From Candidatus Zymogenus saltonus (GTDB taxonomy: Bacteria; Desulfobacterota; Zymogenia; Zymogenales; Zymogenaceae): a stretch of DNA of 47,479 nt. The notes beneath the pieces are model-generated. The model did no database searches and was not told the DNA's origin. It saw only the letters and a program-made list of their open reading frames with translations. Shown here piece after piece: positions 1 through 7,752 of the stretch; the stretch's first letter is position 1, and the number at the start of each line of letters is the position of its first letter. Location: contig JAFGIX010000049.1 of assembly GCA_016929395.1 (NCBI GenBank), forward strand, positions 1 through 47,479, written 5' to 3'. The position numbers were made by a program, and so were the translations under genes.

Positions 1-87
1 ATAGCGATGGAGAAGGAGCTTCGGTTTGCCATCCGTGAGGGAGGCCGCACGGTGGGCGCGGGCGTAATCAGCGAAATCATCGAATAG
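1..87 (+). CDS. tuf: Elongation factor Tu, C-terminal end (partial)
   Basis: The window opens inside this gene. The last 28 codons read IAMEKELRFAIREGG and then RTVGAGVISEIIE before TAG, which is the characteristic C-terminus of EF-Tu domain III. EF-Tu delivers aminoacyl-tRNA to the ribosome as a GTP complex in the cytoplasm. Its place directly before rpsJ is the classical str-S10 junction. The upstream part, including the GTPase domain, lies outside the window, so completeness cannot be judged. Confidence 0.93.
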   Translation: MAMEKELRFAIREGGRTVGAGVISEIIE

Positions 88-222
88 ATCGATGCCGGGG
101 GAGGGAGAGGAAGGGATAAGGGGGAAGAATGATAGAAATGATAGAGGGGATGAATGACGAGGGGAGAGAGAGTGAGTGCCAAGGAGTTAGGAAGATAAGT
201 GCCAAGGAATGAGGAAGGATAA
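88..222 (+). other. G-tract spacer 1 (tuf-rpsJ) with G-quadruplex motif
   Basis: A purine-rich non-coding spacer. Bases 97-124 contain four G runs (5, 3, 3 and 5 G) with loops of 1, 7 and 4 nt, a canonical G3+N1-7 quadruplex pattern on the mRNA-like strand. It carries the word GGGATAA (113-119), shared with other spacers of this operon, and ends in the tandem initiation-region repeat described separately. I see no clear sigma-70 promoter or intrinsic terminator here. Confidence 0.75.
176..222 (+). repeat. Tandem copies of the rpsJ start region, two mini-ORFs
   Basis: GTGCCAAGGA occurs at 176-185 and 199-208, and the real rpsJ start, ATGCCAGCA, follows at 223. Copy 1 reads GTG CCA AGG AGT TAG (176-190). 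Copy 2 reads GTG CCA AGG AAT GAG GAA GGA TAA (199-222), and its stop codon abuts the rpsJ ATG. GGGGAG at 161 and GGAAG at 190 could serve as ribosome-binding sites for the mini-ORFs, and GAGGAAGG (211-218) for rpsJ. Translation of the mini-ORFs is an inference. Confidence 0.6.
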
Positions 223-531
223 ATGCCAGCACAAAAGATAAGGATAAAGCTCAAGGCCTATGACCATAAGCTTCTCGACCAGTCGGCCGGTGAGATTATC
301 GAGACGGCAAAGAGATCGGGAGCCACGGTGGCGGGGCCGATACCCCTTCCCACGGTGATCAACAAGTACTGTGTCTTGAGATCTCCCCATATAGACAAGA
401 AGTCGAGAGAGCAGTTCGAGATAAGGACACACAAGAGGCTTCTGGATATCCTCGATCCGACCCAGCAGACGGTGGACGCCCTGATGCGGCTCGACCTCTC
501 CGCCGGGGTGGACGTGGAGATAAAGCTTTAA
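223..531 (+). CDS. rpsJ: 30S ribosomal protein S10 (uS10)
   Basis: At 102 aa this is the usual S10 length. The protein contains the conserved LPT...[11 protein letters not shown] stretch and the [15 protein letters not shown] segment. S10 sits in the head of the 30S subunit and also pairs with NusB in antitermination complexes. The ATG at 223 has GAGGAAGG just upstream. It is the first gene of the S10 operon, after tuf, as in most bacteria. The unusual point is its leader, which repeats the initiation region twice (176-222). Confidence 0.98.
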   Translation: MPAQKIRIKLKAYDHKLLDQSAGEIIETAKRSGATVAGPIPLPTVINKYCVLRSPHIDKKSREQFEIRTHKRLLDILDPTQQTVDALMRLDLSAGVDVEIKL

Positions 532-697
532 AGCGTGGGAGTCGGTAAGGTTGGTGAGGAATTGGGGTGGTTAATGGGGGTGCAAGGGTTGAGGGTGCTT
601 GGTTGGTAAGCAGGGGGATAACAGGGATCAAGTTTTTGTGCGGGCAGGGGATCTTTTGAATTTTGATAAAGGATTTTAGTTCGAAAAGGAGTATGAG
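532..697 (+). other. G-tract spacer 2 (rpsJ-rplC) with possible RBS-masking hairpin
   Basis: The spacer has G runs at 564, 576, 586 and 593 with loops of 8, 5 and 4 nt, a near-canonical quadruplex motif. It contains the shared words GGGTTGAGG (586-594) and GGGATAA, and a TTGGTAA heptamer at 603-609. CTTTTGAA (653-660) can pair, with one bulged G, with TTC(G)AAAAG (680-688), which covers part of the AAAAGGAG ribosome-binding site of rplC (684-691). The structure is predicted by eye only. Confidence 0.55.
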
Positions 698-1327
698 ATG
701 CCGGGCGGCATGATTGGAAAAAAGCTGGGTATGACCCAAATATTTGACGAGTCGGGAAACTCGGTTTCCGTGACCGTTATAGAGGCTGGTCCATGCGCCG
801 TCTTGGATATCAGAACGCCCAAGAAGAACGGTTATGCGTCCGTGGCCTTGGGTTTTGACCAAAAAGATATTAACAACGTAAATAAGCCGAAGAGGGGATT
901 CTTTGAAAGGGCGGGCGAAGTTGCGTACAGGGTCATCAGGGAGTTTCGTCTCCCCGCGGATGAGCTGGAAAAATATAAACTTGGACAAATTATTACCGCC
1001 GATTGTTTTAAGATCGGTGATGTAATTAACGTTACGGGTCGCTCGAAGGGAAAGGGTTTTGCCGGTGTTGTGAAGAGGTGGGGATTTTCCGGCGGCAGGA
1101 AAACCCACGGGTCTCGCTTTCACAGGGCGCCGGGATCGATAGGTATGTGTGCTTGGCCGGCGAGGACGTTGAAAGGCAAGAAGCTCCCGGGTCACAAGGG
1201 GAGCGAGAGGGTCACCGTAAAAAACCTTGTCGTGGTTGACGTCAAAAAAGAGAGAAACGTGATACTGGTTAAGGGAGCGATCCCTGGGGCCAAAAACGGT
1301 ATAGTCGAAGTCAAGGGAAAATCATAG
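698..1327 (+). CDS. rplC: 50S ribosomal protein L3 (uL3)
   Basis: A 209-aa protein starting MPGGMIGKKLGMTQIF, the L3 signature start. The globular part and the long central loop near the peptidyl-transferase centre (RFHRAPGSIGMCAWPARTL) are present. L3 binds 23S rRNA early in 50S assembly. In E. coli the GSIG motif is followed by the glutamine that PrmB methylates; here it is followed by Met-Cys, so that modification may be absent (inference). The start has a good Shine-Dalgarno sequence (AAAAGGAG, 684-691), and an out-of-frame ATG at 693 was discounted. Confidence 0.98.
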   Translation: MPGGMIGKKLGMTQIFDESGNSVSVTVIEAGPCAVLDIRTPKKNGYASVALGFDQKDINNVNKPKRGFFERAGEVAYRVIREFRLPADELEKYKLGQIITADCFKIGDVINVTGRSKGKGFAGVVKRWGFSGGRKTHGSRFHRAPGSIGMCAWPARTLKGKKLPGHKGSERVTVKNLVVVDVKKERNVILVKGAIPGAKNGIVEVKGKS

Positions 1328-1342
1328 ATTCGGAGCTGATAA

Positions 1343-1969
1343 ATGCCCAGCGTGGATATATATAATACAAATAAGGAAGTGGTGGACAAAATCACCCTCA
1401 AGGAGGAGATTTTCGATACCGATATCAAGAGTCACCTTTTTTACGATGTCGTCAAGATGCAGCAGGCAAACCGCAGAAGCGGGACTGCATCCACAAAGGG
1501 GAGGGCGGAAGTAAGCGGGGGTGGAAAGAAGCCCTACAGGCAAAAGGGGACGGGACGTGCCAGGGCGGGCTCCTCCAGATCGCCCATTTGGACCGGCGGT
1601 GGCGTGATCTTCGGTCCAAAACCCCGCGACTATTCCTATAAGGTGCCGAAGAAGGTGAGAAGGGCCGCCTTAAAGAGTGCCCTAACAAAAAAGCTTAAGG
1701 ATAATAAGATGATCATAGTGGATGGGCTCGATCTCCCGGAAATAAAGACGAAGATCATCATGGATATATTAATAAAGCTCGAATGCGGCAGCGGTCAGAC
1801 CCTTATAGTTGTTCCCGAGCGGGATAGAAACCTCGATCTTTCTTCGAGAAACATCAAGGAAGTCAAGGTGCTGCCGGTCAAGGGACTTAACGTATTTGAT
1901 GTGCTGAAATACGATAACATTGTGGTCACCCGTCCCGCCGTGGAACTGATAGAAAAGGCGCTGTTATGA
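1343..1969 (+). CDS. rplD: 50S ribosomal protein L4 (uL4)
   Basis: 208 aa, with the basic extended loop (STKGRAEVSGGGKKPYRQKG, then TGRARAGSSRSP) that lines the peptide exit tunnel. In E. coli L4 also represses the S10 operon through its leader and through RNase E. No E. coli-like S10 leader hairpin is visible upstream of rpsJ here, so that control cannot be assumed. The gene starts 15 nt after rplC, and its stop overlaps the rplW start (ATGA), which suggests translational coupling. Confidence 0.98.
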   Translation: MPSVDIYNTNKEVVDKITLKEEIFDTDIKSHLFYDVVKMQQANRRSGTASTKGRAEVSGGGKKPYRQKGTGRARAGSSRSPIWTGGGVIFGPKPRDYSYKVPKKVRRAALKSALTKKLKDNKMIIVDGLDLPEIKTKIIMDILIKLECGSGQTLIVVPERDRNLDLSSRNIKEVKVLPVKGLNVFDVLKYDNIVVTRPAVELIEKALL

Positions 1970-2256
1970 AAGAGTATTACGACATACTTCTCGAGCCGAT
2001 AATAACCGAGAAGAGCAACGTTCAGAAGGAGATAGCCCAGCAGGTCACGTTCAAGGTTCCGGTCTGGGCATCCAAGATACAGGTCAGAGAGGCCGTCGAG
2101 AAGGTCTTTAAAAAGAAGGTTGTGAACGTGCGCACCGTTATGCTGAAGGGGAAGGTTAAGCGGTTCGGGAGATCTCAGGGCAAGAGGCCGGATTGGAAAA
2201 AGGCGATAGTGAAGCTGAAACCGGGGGAATATATCGAGTTCTTTGAGGGAGTATAA
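1966..2256 (+). CDS. rplW: 50S ribosomal protein L23 (uL23)
   Basis: 96 aa, standard for L23. It carries the EPIITEKSN start region and the [20 protein letters not shown] core. L23 sits at the exit of the peptide tunnel and is the docking point for trigger factor and SRP. The start codon overlaps the rplD stop by 4 nt, and rplB follows after 3 nt, so the three genes are likely translated as a coupled block. Confidence 0.98.
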   Translation: MKEYYDILLEPIITEKSNVQKEIAQQVTFKVPVWASKIQVREAVEKVFKKKVVNVRTVMLKGKVKRFGRSQGKRPDWKKAIVKLKPGEYIEFFEGV

Positions 2257-2259
2257 GAG

Positions 2260-3081
2260 ATGGCGATAAAAAAATATAATCCCACCTCTCCCGGGAGGAG
2301 ATTTCAGGAGGTTTCGGACTTTTCCGATATAACCGAGAGACGTCCCGAAAGATCGCTCCTCGCCCCGAAGAAGAGCACCGGGGGAAGAAACAACAAGGGC
2401 AGGGTAACCATGAGGCACCGCGGCGGCGGTCACAAGAAGCGCTATAGAATCATTGATTTCAAGCGTGATAAGTGGGAGATCCCGGCAAAGGTCGCCACTA
2501 TAGAGTACGATCCGAACCGCTCCGCCAGAATTGCCCTGTTGCATTACGCAGACGGCGAAAAGAGATACATAATAGCTCCCTTGGGACTTAATGTGGGGGA
2601 CATGATAAAGACATCCAAAACGGCGGAGATAAAACCGGGAAACGTAATGCCCTTAAAGGATATCCCCCTCGGAACACAGATCCACAACGTTGAGATGAAA
2701 CCCGGAAAAGGGGGACAGGTGGTTCGCTCCGCCGGGGGCTCCGCCCAGTTGATGGCAAAAGAGGGCAAGTACTCCCAGCTGAAGCTTCCCTCCGGAGAGG
2801 TGAGGATGTTCCTGCAGGATTGCCTGGCCACAATAGGCGAGGTGGGAAATCAGGAACACAGCAACATAAGCATAGGAAAGGCGGGGAGGTCAAGGTGGCT
2901 CGGGAAAAGGCCCAAGGTAAGGGGCGTTGCGATGAATCCCGTCGACCATCCCCACGGCGGAGGCGAGGGAAAGTCTTCGGGAGGAAGACACCCGGTAACT
3001 CCCTGGGGAGTGCCGACGAAGGGGCATAAGACGAGAAAGAACAAAACGACCGATCAATTCATTGTCAAGAGGAGAAAGTAG
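2260..3081 (+). CDS. rplB: 50S ribosomal protein L2 (uL2)
   Basis: 273 aa, full length. The RNA-binding N-terminal half includes [20 protein letters not shown], and the C-terminal [16 protein letters not shown] motif contains the conserved histidine near the peptidyl-transferase centre. L2 is needed for subunit association and peptide bond formation. Only 2 nt separate it from rpsS. Nothing is unusual. Confidence 0.98.
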   Translation: MAIKKYNPTSPGRRFQEVSDFSDITERRPERSLLAPKKSTGGRNNKGRVTMRHRGGGHKKRYRIIDFKRDKWEIPAKVATIEYDPNRSARIALLHYADGEKRYIIAPLGLNVGDMIKTSKTAEIKPGNVMPLKDIPLGTQIHNVEMKPGKGGQVVRSAGGSAQLMAKEGKYSQLKLPSGEVRMFLQDCLATIGEVGNQEHSNISIGKAGRSRWLGKRPKVRGVAMNPVDHPHGGGEGKSSGGRHPVTPWGVPTKGHKTRKNKTTDQFIVKRRK

Positions 3082-3083
3082 TT

Positions 3084-3371
3084 ATGCCAAGATCGCTGAA
3101 AAAGGGGCCGTTCATAGACGATCATCTTTTAAAAAAGATCGAAAAGGCACAACAGGAGGGGGATCGTCAGGTCATAAAAACTTGGTCAAGGAGGTCCACC
3201 ATAATCCCTGAGATGGTGGGATTGACCATAGCGGTTCACAGCGGCAAGAAATTTATTCCGGTCTTCGTAACCGAAAATATGGTGGGCTATAAGCTTGGGG
3301 AGTTTTCTCCCACGAGAACCTTTTACGGCCACGCTGCTGATAAAAAATCTAAGCTCAGGGGCAGGAAATAA
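3084..3371 (+). CDS. rpsS: 30S ribosomal protein S19 (uS19)
   Basis: 95 aa. It starts [12 protein letters not shown] and contains [27 protein letters not shown]-like [13 protein letters not shown] and the GHAADKKSK tail, all typical of S19. The protein sits in the 30S head next to S13 and contacts the A-site tRNA region. It lies in the conserved rplB-rpsS-rplV order and its length is normal. Confidence 0.98.
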   Translation: MPRSLKKGPFIDDHLLKKIEKAQQEGDRQVIKTWSRRSTIIPEMVGLTIAVHSGKKFIPVFVTENMVGYKLGEFSPTRTFYGHAADKKSKLRGRK

Positions 3372-3394
3372 TAAAGGGAGTTTACGAGGTTGAA

Positions 3395-3721
3395 ATGAAA
3401 GCCAGGGCCAAATATATAAGGATCTCGCCCTTTAAGGTGAGGCCGGTTGTGGACCTTGTCAGGGGCAAAGACGTGGGCGAGGCAAAGGAGATACTGTCCC
3501 TGACTCATAAAAAGGCCTCGAGCGTCGTCGAAAAGCTGATCGACAGCGCGGTGGCGAATGCCAGCATTAGAGACGATATAGATGTGGATAACCTCTACGT
3601 GGGAAAGATATTCGTGGACGAGGGCCCCACATGGAAAAGGTTCAGGCCCAGGGCGATGGGGAGATACACCAGGATATTCAAGAGGACATGCCACATAACC
3701 GTAATCCTGGATGAGAGGTAA
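3395..3721 (+). CDS. rplV: 50S ribosomal protein L22 (uL22)
   Basis: 108 aa, starting [20 protein letters not shown]. The protein has the tunnel-lining beta hairpin region ([18 protein letters not shown]) whose changes give macrolide resistance in other bacteria. L22 binds all domains of 23S rRNA. The ATG at 3395 follows GAGGT closely. In most operons rpsC follows within a few bases; here a 243-bp spacer intervenes. Confidence 0.97.
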   Translation: MKARAKYIRISPFKVRPVVDLVRGKDVGEAKEILSLTHKKASSVVEKLIDSAVANASIRDDIDVDNLYVGKIFVDEGPTWKRFRPRAMGRYTRIFKRTCHITVILDER

Positions 3722-3761
3722 TCGAACCGGTCGGGAGTTGGGCAATGGGGGAGATGGAATA

Positions 3762-3848
3762 GTGAATGAAGTGGGGGATGCGGCGATTAGTGAAGTGGGG
3801 GATGGGGCGATTAATATGATCGGAATTGGAGTAAAATACAAAGAGTAA
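3762..3848 (+). CDS. Candidate 28-codon leader ORF before rpsC
   Basis: GTG at 3762 is preceded by GGGGGAG (3747-3753) with 8 nt spacing, and the frame stays open to TAA at 3846-3848. The peptide contains the octad NEVGDAAI followed by SEVGDGAI, because the underlying 24-bp DNA repeat is a multiple of three. No family is recognised. It lies just before the quadruplex motif and rpsC, so a regulatory leader peptide is possible; a chance ORF in repeated DNA is equally possible. Confidence 0.3.
   Translation: MNEVGDAAISEVGDGAINMIGIGVKYKE
3766..3813 (+). repeat. 24-bp tandem direct repeat
   Basis: Two adjacent units, 3766-3789 and 3790-3813, share TGAAGTGGGGGATG and GGCGATTA and differ at only two positions. 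The near identity points to a recent tandem duplication inside the rplV-rpsC spacer. Confidence 0.85.
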
Positions 3849-3964
3849 AATATAAAACTAGGGATGGGGGAACGGGAACGTGGGGTGTGTTTGGGGTGGT
3901 AGTAGATAAATTACATCGGGTTTGGTTAGGATGGCAGGAAAAAAATGATCAACGGGAGGAAAAA

Positions 3965-4612
3965 GTGGGACAAAAGGTAAATCCCATAGGCCTTAGGCTA
4001 GGGATCATCAAGGATTGGAATTCCAAGTGGTTCGCCAACAAGGAGTACCAGCAGAACCTCCATAATGATCTGGCGATAAGGAAGAGCATCAAGGAGAAGT
4101 TCTATCACGCCGGCATCGCCAAGATAGAGATCGAGCGGGCGGCCGGGAAGGCCTCGGTAAATATTTATACGGCCCGTCCGGGAATCATAATAGGAAGAAA
4201 AGGGGCTGAGATAGAAAACATCAGACGTGATCTGATGAAGATAACCGGAACCGATGTGGCGATTAATATTAAAGAGGTAAGAAAACCGGAGGCCAACGCT
4301 CAGCTCATCGCCGAAAACGTAGCCACGCAACTTGAGAAAAGAGTCTCTTTTAGACGGGCTATGAAAAAGGCGGTTTTTACCGCCATGAAGCTCGGAGTGG
4401 AGGGAGTGAGAATCTCGTGCGCAGGCAGGCTCGGCGGGGCGGAGATGGCCAGAAGGGAGTGGTACAGGGAGGGGAGAGTTCCCCTTCATACATTAAGGGC
4501 GGATATTGATTACGGGACGGCCGTCTCTAAAACAACATATGGAATAATAGGGATCAAAGTCTGGGTTTTCAACGGCGAGGTAATGCCGGGCGATTCACCC
4601 ACCTCCCTGTAA
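3965..4612 (+). CDS. rpsC: 30S ribosomal protein S3 (uS3)
   Basis: 215 aa from GTG 3965, which is preceded by GGGAGGA with ideal spacing. The product begins [13 protein letters not shown], the standard S3 start. The KH domain contains [20 protein letters not shown], and the C-terminal domain contains the [20 protein letters not shown] motif involved in mRNA entry and helicase activity. An upstream in-frame start at 3887 would add 26 unrelated residues and is rejected. Confidence 0.97.
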   Translation: MGQKVNPIGLRLGIIKDWNSKWFANKEYQQNLHNDLAIRKSIKEKFYHAGIAKIEIERAAGKASVNIYTARPGIIIGRKGAEIENIRRDLMKITGTDVAINIKEVRKPEANAQLIAENVATQLEKRVSFRRAMKKAVFTAMKLGVEGVRISCAGRLGGAEMARREWYREGRVPLHTLRADIDYGTAVSKTTYGIIGIKVWVFNGEVMPGDSPTSL

Positions 4613-4636
4613 GAATAGATAGCGGAGCATATAGCG

Positions 4637-5059
4637 ATGTTAAGTCCGAAAAAGGTTAAATACAGAAAGATGCAAAAGGGAAGAATGAGGGGTGTCCGTA
4701 TAAGCGGTTCAAGCCTGAACTTCGGTGACTATGGACTCCAGGCGTTGACCTCCGGCTGGGTATCCGCAAGGCAGATCGAGGCCGCCCGTATCGCTATGAC
4801 AAGGTACGTAAAGAGGGGCGGAAAAATCTGGATCAGGGTCTTCCCGGACAAGCCCATAACGAAAAAGCCCGCGGAGACCAGAATGGGCAAAGGAAAGGGA
4901 AACGTGGAGGGATGGGTGGCCGTGGTTAGACCCGGAAGGATCATGTATGAAATGGAGGGAGTTAGGGAAGAACAGGCCCGGGAGGCCTTCAGGCTTGCTT
5001 CCCACAAGCTTTCGGTGAGGACGAGGTTTGTCAAAAGGAGTTCGGAAAATGAAGGCTAG
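4637..5059 (+). CDS. rplP: 50S ribosomal protein L16 (uL16)
   Basis: 140 aa, starting [17 protein letters not shown], with the conserved [16 protein letters not shown] segment and [21 protein letters not shown]16 organises the A-site tRNA region of the 50S subunit. The RMGKGKG loop, whose arginine is hydroxylated by YcfD in E. coli, is intact. Its stop overlaps the rpmC start by 11 nt. Confidence 0.98.
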   Translation: MLSPKKVKYRKMQKGRMRGVRISGSSLNFGDYGLQALTSGWVSARQIEAARIAMTRYVKRGGKIWIRVFPDKPITKKPAETRMGKGKGNVEGWVAVVRPGRIMYEMEGVREEQAREAFRLASHKLSVRTRFVKRSSENEG

Positions 5060-5267
5060 TGATCTGAGAGATCTCTCGGTGGAAGAGCTGATGGATCGTG
5101 AAGAAACCCTCTCTCAAGAACTCTTTAACTTGAGGTTTCAGAGGGCGGCCAATCAGCTCGAAAATAAAATGAAGATAAGGTTAACCAAAAGGGACAGGGC
5201 GAGGGTGCTGACGGTTATAAAGGAAAAGATGCTCGAAGAAGAGAGGAAAAAAGGAGATGGCGACTAG
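5049..5267 (+). CDS. rpmC: 50S ribosomal protein L29 (uL29)
   Basis: 72 aa from ATG 5049 ([14 protein letters not shown]), preceded by AAAAGGAG at 5033-5040 inside rplP. It has the helical hairpin with [15 protein letters not shown] typical of L29, which sits beside L23 at the tunnel exit. A longer reading frame from 5028 was rejected because family members begin at this methionine. Both ends overlap neighbours by 11 nt, so coupling is strong. Confidence 0.96.
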   Translation: MKASDLRDLSVEELMDREETLSQELFNLRFQRAANQLENKMKIRLTKRDRARVLTVIKEKMLEEERKKGDGD

Positions 5268-5514
5268 CGGTAAAAGACGCACATTAACAGGAATGGTGGT
5301 CAGCGATAAGATGGACAAGACAATTGTTGTGGAGGTTCAGCGTAAGCTTATGCACCCCATTTACAAAAAGTTTATAAACAAAAGAAAAAGATACATGGCT
5401 CACGATTCCGAAAACCAGTGCGGAATCGGCGATAAGGTAGTTATACTCGAAAGCAGACCGTTGAGCAGAAAAAAACGTTGGGTTCTAAGGGAGGTCCTCG
5501 AAAAGGCCGAATAG
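5257..5514 (+). CDS. rpsQ: 30S ribosomal protein S17 (uS17)
   Basis: 85 aa with the OB-fold signature [19 protein letters not shown] and the [15 protein letters not shown] strand pair. S17 is a primary 16S rRNA binder in the 30S body. The ATG lies inside the end of rpmC with AAAGGAG just upstream. Normal length, typical neighbours. Confidence 0.97.
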   Translation: MATSGKRRTLTGMVVSDKMDKTIVVEVQRKLMHPIYKKFINKRKRYMAHDSENQCGIGDKVVILESRPLSRKKRWVLREVLEKAE

Positions 5515-5536
5515 GTCTAAAGCGAGGTTGATCGTT

Positions 5537-5905
5537 ATGATTCAGATGCAGACCATTTTAAACGTGGCCGATAACTCAGGCGCAAAAAAGCTCTTTACAA
5601 TAAAAGTGCTTGGGGGATCGAGGGTAAAATATGCCTCCCTTGGGGATATAGTGACCGTTTCGGTAAGGGAAGCTATACCTAATTCCAAGGTAAAGAAGGG
5701 CGATGTCGTCAAGGCGGTTGTCGTAAGGACGAAAAAGGAAGTGCGCAGACCCGACGGAACATACATCAAATTCGATGACAACTCCGCGGTGTTGATAAAT
5801 GCCCAGGGGGAGCCTATAGGAACCCGAATTTTTGGACCCGTTGCGAGGGAGCTTCGTGCCAAGAGGTTCATGAAGATCGTCTCTCTCGCCCCGGAAGTCT
5901 TATAG
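5537..5905 (+). CDS. rplN: 50S ribosomal protein L14 (uL14)
   Basis: 122 aa from ATG 5537 ([18 protein letters not shown]), exactly the usual L14 length. An in-frame ATG 9 nt upstream is the alternative start. It contains [20 protein letters not shown] and the C-terminal [20 protein letters not shown] motif. L14 forms intersubunit bridges with 16S rRNA and is the docking site for the silencing factor RsfS. Confidence 0.97.
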   Translation: MIQMQTILNVADNSGAKKLFTIKVLGGSRVKYASLGDIVTVSVREAIPNSKVKKGDVVKAVVVRTKKEVRRPDGTYIKFDDNSAVLINAQGEPIGTRIFGPVARELRAKRFMKIVSLAPEVL

Positions 5906-5927
5906 AGGTGTGAAAGGGGGGGAGTTA

Positions 5928-6260
5928 ATGGCCACCAGATTAAAGACAAAAATAAAAAAGAACGACACGGTTCAGGTAATTTCAGGAAAGCACAAGGACG
6001 AGAAGGGAAAGGTCTTGAGGGTGAATCTCGAAAAGGGACAAGTTATCGTAGAGAAGATAAACTTCATCAAGAGACATATGAGACCGAGCTCGGCCCACAG
6101 GCAGGGAGGAATCATCGAAAAGGAGGGTCCCATTCAAATATCCAACGTGATGATCGTCTGCCCCAAGTGCAACGTTCCTGTAAAGGTGGGGAAAAAGGTC
6201 TTGGAAGACGGCAAGAAGGTGAGATTCTGTAAAAGATGTGATGAAATTTTAGATAGATAG
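5928..6260 (+). CDS. rplX: 50S ribosomal protein L24 (uL24), zinc-finger type
   Basis: 110 aa from ATG 5928, preceded by a GGGGGGGAG Shine-Dalgarno run. The KOW motif ([16 protein letters not shown]) is near the N-terminus, and the C-terminal part has CPKC (about residue 77) and CKRC, a four-cysteine zinc site seen in a subset of bacterial L24 proteins. L24 initiates 50S assembly. A GTG start at 5910 would add six residues and is less likely. Confidence 0.96.
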   Translation: MATRLKTKIKKNDTVQVISGKHKDEKGKVLRVNLEKGQVIVEKINFIKRHMRPSSAHRQGGIIEKEGPIQISNVMIVCPKCNVPVKVGKKVLEDGKKVRFCKRCDEILDR

Positions 6261-6269
6261 TGACGGATT

Positions 6270-6809
6270 ATGGCTCGTTTAAAAGAATATTACAAAACAG
6301 AGGTAGTACCCCAGCTTAAGAAGGATTTCGGGTACGATAACATTATGCAGGTCCCCAAGATTACGAAGATAGTCGTGAATATGGGACTTGGAGAGGCGCT
6401 CCAAAACATAAAGGTATTGGAAAGCGCATCCGAAGAGATCGCCTCAATTACGGGGCAAAAACCGGTGATCACCCGGGCAAAAAAATCAATCGCATCCTTC
6501 AAGCTGAGAGATGGAAATCCCATAGGCTGCATGGTGACTTTGAGAAGGGAGAAAATGTATGAATTTCTCGACCGTCTCATTAATATCGCTCTCGCAAGGG
6601 TCAGGGATTTCAGGGGCGTAAGCCCTAAAGGATTTGACGGAAGGGGAAATTATACGCTGGGAATAAAAGAACAGATCATTTTCCCGGAAATCAGCTACGA
6701 CAAGATTGATAAGATCAAGGGCATGAATATAACGATAGTAACCACGGCCAATACCGACGATGAAGGAAGGGCTTTGCTGGCATATTTTGGGATGCCCTTT
6801 GGTGGTTAA
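6270..6809 (+). CDS. rplE: 50S ribosomal protein L5 (uL5)
   Basis: 179 aa. [27 protein letters not shown], the [18 protein letters not shown] segment and [17 protein letters not shown] are all L5 hallmarks. L5 binds 5S rRNA and contacts S13 and P-site tRNA. In E. coli the spc operon repressor S8 acts near this gene's start; I do not see an obvious copy of that target here. Spacing to rplX is 9 nt. Confidence 0.98.
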   Translation: MARLKEYYKTEVVPQLKKDFGYDNIMQVPKITKIVVNMGLGEALQNIKVLESASEEIASITGQKPVITRAKKSIASFKLRDGNPIGCMVTLRREKMYEFLDRLINIALARVRDFRGVSPKGFDGRGNYTLGIKEQIIFPEISYDKIDKIKGMNITIVTTANTDDEGRALLAYFGMPFGG

Positions 6810-6842
6810 TTGATATTGCTGATTAGCAAAAAGGAGATTTGA

Positions 6843-7028
6843 GTGGCAAAGAAGTCGATAATTGCCAAGGCAAAGAGGAAGAAAAAGTTTCAGGTGAGGG
6901 AGTATAACCGTTGTCCCATCTGCGGAAGGCCCAGGGCATACTACCGAAAATTCGATATGTGCAGGATTTGTCTCAGGCAACTGGCTTCCCGGGGAGATAT
7001 ACCCGGAATGATTAAGTCCAGCTGGTAG
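6843..7028 (+). CDS. rpsN: 30S ribosomal protein S14, zinc type (uS14, type Z)
   Basis: 61 aa with CPIC (residues 24-27) and CRIC (40-43), the zinc-binding short form of S14. The start is GTG at 6843 with AAAAGGAG upstream (6829-6836). The C-terminus [11 protein letters not shown] is the family end. S14 lies in the 30S head next to S3 and S10. The zinc-free long form that many bacteria use under zinc limitation is not in this window. Confidence 0.97.
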   Translation: MAKKSIIAKAKRKKKFQVREYNRCPICGRPRAYYRKFDMCRICLRQLASRGDIPGMIKSSW

Positions 7029-7044
7029 CGAGGAGAAACTTAAA

Positions 7045-7443
7045 ATGACAATGACCGATCCCATTGCCGATATGCTCACACGTATAAGAAACGCCCAGAT
7101 GGCAAAACACGAAAGCGTGGACATATCTTCATCTAAGATGAAATTGGCAATTGCAGAGATACTGAAAGAAGAAGGTTATATACTGGACTACAAGGAGCTC
7201 AAGGACGACAAACACCAGATAATAAGAATTCGTCTTAAATATATCGAAGACGGCGATCTGGTAATAAAAAAGATCGAGAGGGTGTCAAAGCCGGGCCGTC
7301 GTATATACGTAAACAGCAAAGAGATCCCGCACGTCTTGAGGGGCTACGGTATTTCAATACTCTCCACATCGAAGGGAATAATGTCGGATCGGAAGGCAAG
7401 AAAGGAAAAGGTCGGCGGAGAACTCCTAATTAAGGTCTGGTGA
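7045..7443 (+). CDS. rpsH: 30S ribosomal protein S8 (uS8)
   Basis: 132 aa: [20 protein letters not shown] at the start and RKAR..KVGGELL..VW at the end. S8 binds 16S rRNA helix 21 early in assembly and represses spc operon translation in E. coli. AGGAG (7031-7035) lies 9 nt before the ATG at 7045. The gene is followed by an unusual 309-bp G-rich spacer rather than by rplF directly. Confidence 0.98.
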   Translation: MTMTDPIADMLTRIRNAQMAKHESVDISSSKMKLAIAEILKEEGYILDYKELKDDKHQIIRIRLKYIEDGDLVIKKIERVSKPGRRIYVNSKEIPHVLRGYGISILSTSKGIMSDRKARKEKVGGELLIKVW

Positions 7444-7637
7444 TGACGGGTTGAGGGAGGGTCGTGGATCGAGGGAAGGCGGGTTGAGGAGGGGGAAATT
7501 AAATATGGGTGGGGAGCAAGAGGGGCAAAGATCAATGGGGAAATGGGGATAAAGGGGACAAGGATTAGGGGGGTGGGGGTCAAGGGAGTAGTGGAGCAAG
7601 TGGGTCAGGGAGCAAAGGGAGGAAAGCGTTGTCGAGA

Positions 7638-7667
7638 GGCAAACATTATTGAGCGGCAGGCATTATT
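7638..7667 (+). repeat. Short direct repeat GGCA(AA/GG)CATTATT
   Basis: GGCAAACATTATT (7638-7650) recurs as GGCAGGCATTATT (7655-7667), 11 of 13 bases identical with a 17-nt period. It is the third spacer in this operon with a small tandem duplication. Confidence 0.7.
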
Positions 7668-7687
7668 AAAAATATCTTTTGTGTTAT

Positions 7688-7721
7688 TTGGGCACGGGCC
7701 CAACAAGTGATGCAATTACTT
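7688..7721 (+). promoter_or_regulatory. Two consecutive RNA hairpins before rplF
   Basis: TTGGGC (7688-7693), loop ACGG, GCCCAA (7698-7703) forms a perfect 6-bp stem. One base later AAGTGAT (7705-7711), loop GCA, ATTACTT (7715-7721) forms a 7-bp stem with one G-U pair. There is no U-tract, so these are not an intrinsic terminator. Being 32 nt from the rplF start they could be a protein-binding or processing site. The pairing is seen in the sequence; the role is a guess. Confidence 0.45.
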
Positions 7722-7752
7722 ACAATGAAAAATAGAGGTTGAATAGTAGAAG

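Larger units (their letters stand above)
3722..3964 (+). other. G-tract spacer 3 (rplV-rpsC)
   Basis: The region contains a 24-bp tandem repeat, a 28-codon candidate ORF (both listed separately) and a strong quadruplex motif. G runs at 3861, 3866, 3874, 3882 and 3893 are separated by 2, 3, 5 and 7 nt. The ribosome-binding site of rpsC (GGGAGGA, 3954-3960) closes it. An open reading frame runs from 3887 into rpsC but has no Shine-Dalgarno sequence, and I treat it as spacer. Confidence 0.7.
7444..7752 (+). other. G-tract spacer 4 (rpsH-rplF)
   Basis: About a dozen runs of three to six G occur between 7448 and 7586, with the words GGGTTGAGG (7448 and 7481), GGATCGAGG (7467) and GGGATAA (7546). 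Runs at 7537, 7545 and 7554 have loops of 4-5 nt; other loops reach 10-11 nt, so quadruplex potential is high but not uniformly canonical. An AT-richer part with a 17-nt repeat and two hairpins follows. No convincing ORF or promoter was found. Confidence 0.7.

Noticed and set aside
359-1195. Long - strand open frame of 278 codons opposite rpsJ/rplC
   Set aside because: It is the antisense shadow of rpsJ and rplC, both certain genes; it has no ribosome-binding site and its composition follows the + strand codons.
3887-3964. N-terminal extension of S3 by 26 residues
   Set aside because: No Shine-Dalgarno sequence at 3887, residues unlike any S3, and a strong site (GGGAGGA) exists for GTG 3965, which gives the standard S3 start.
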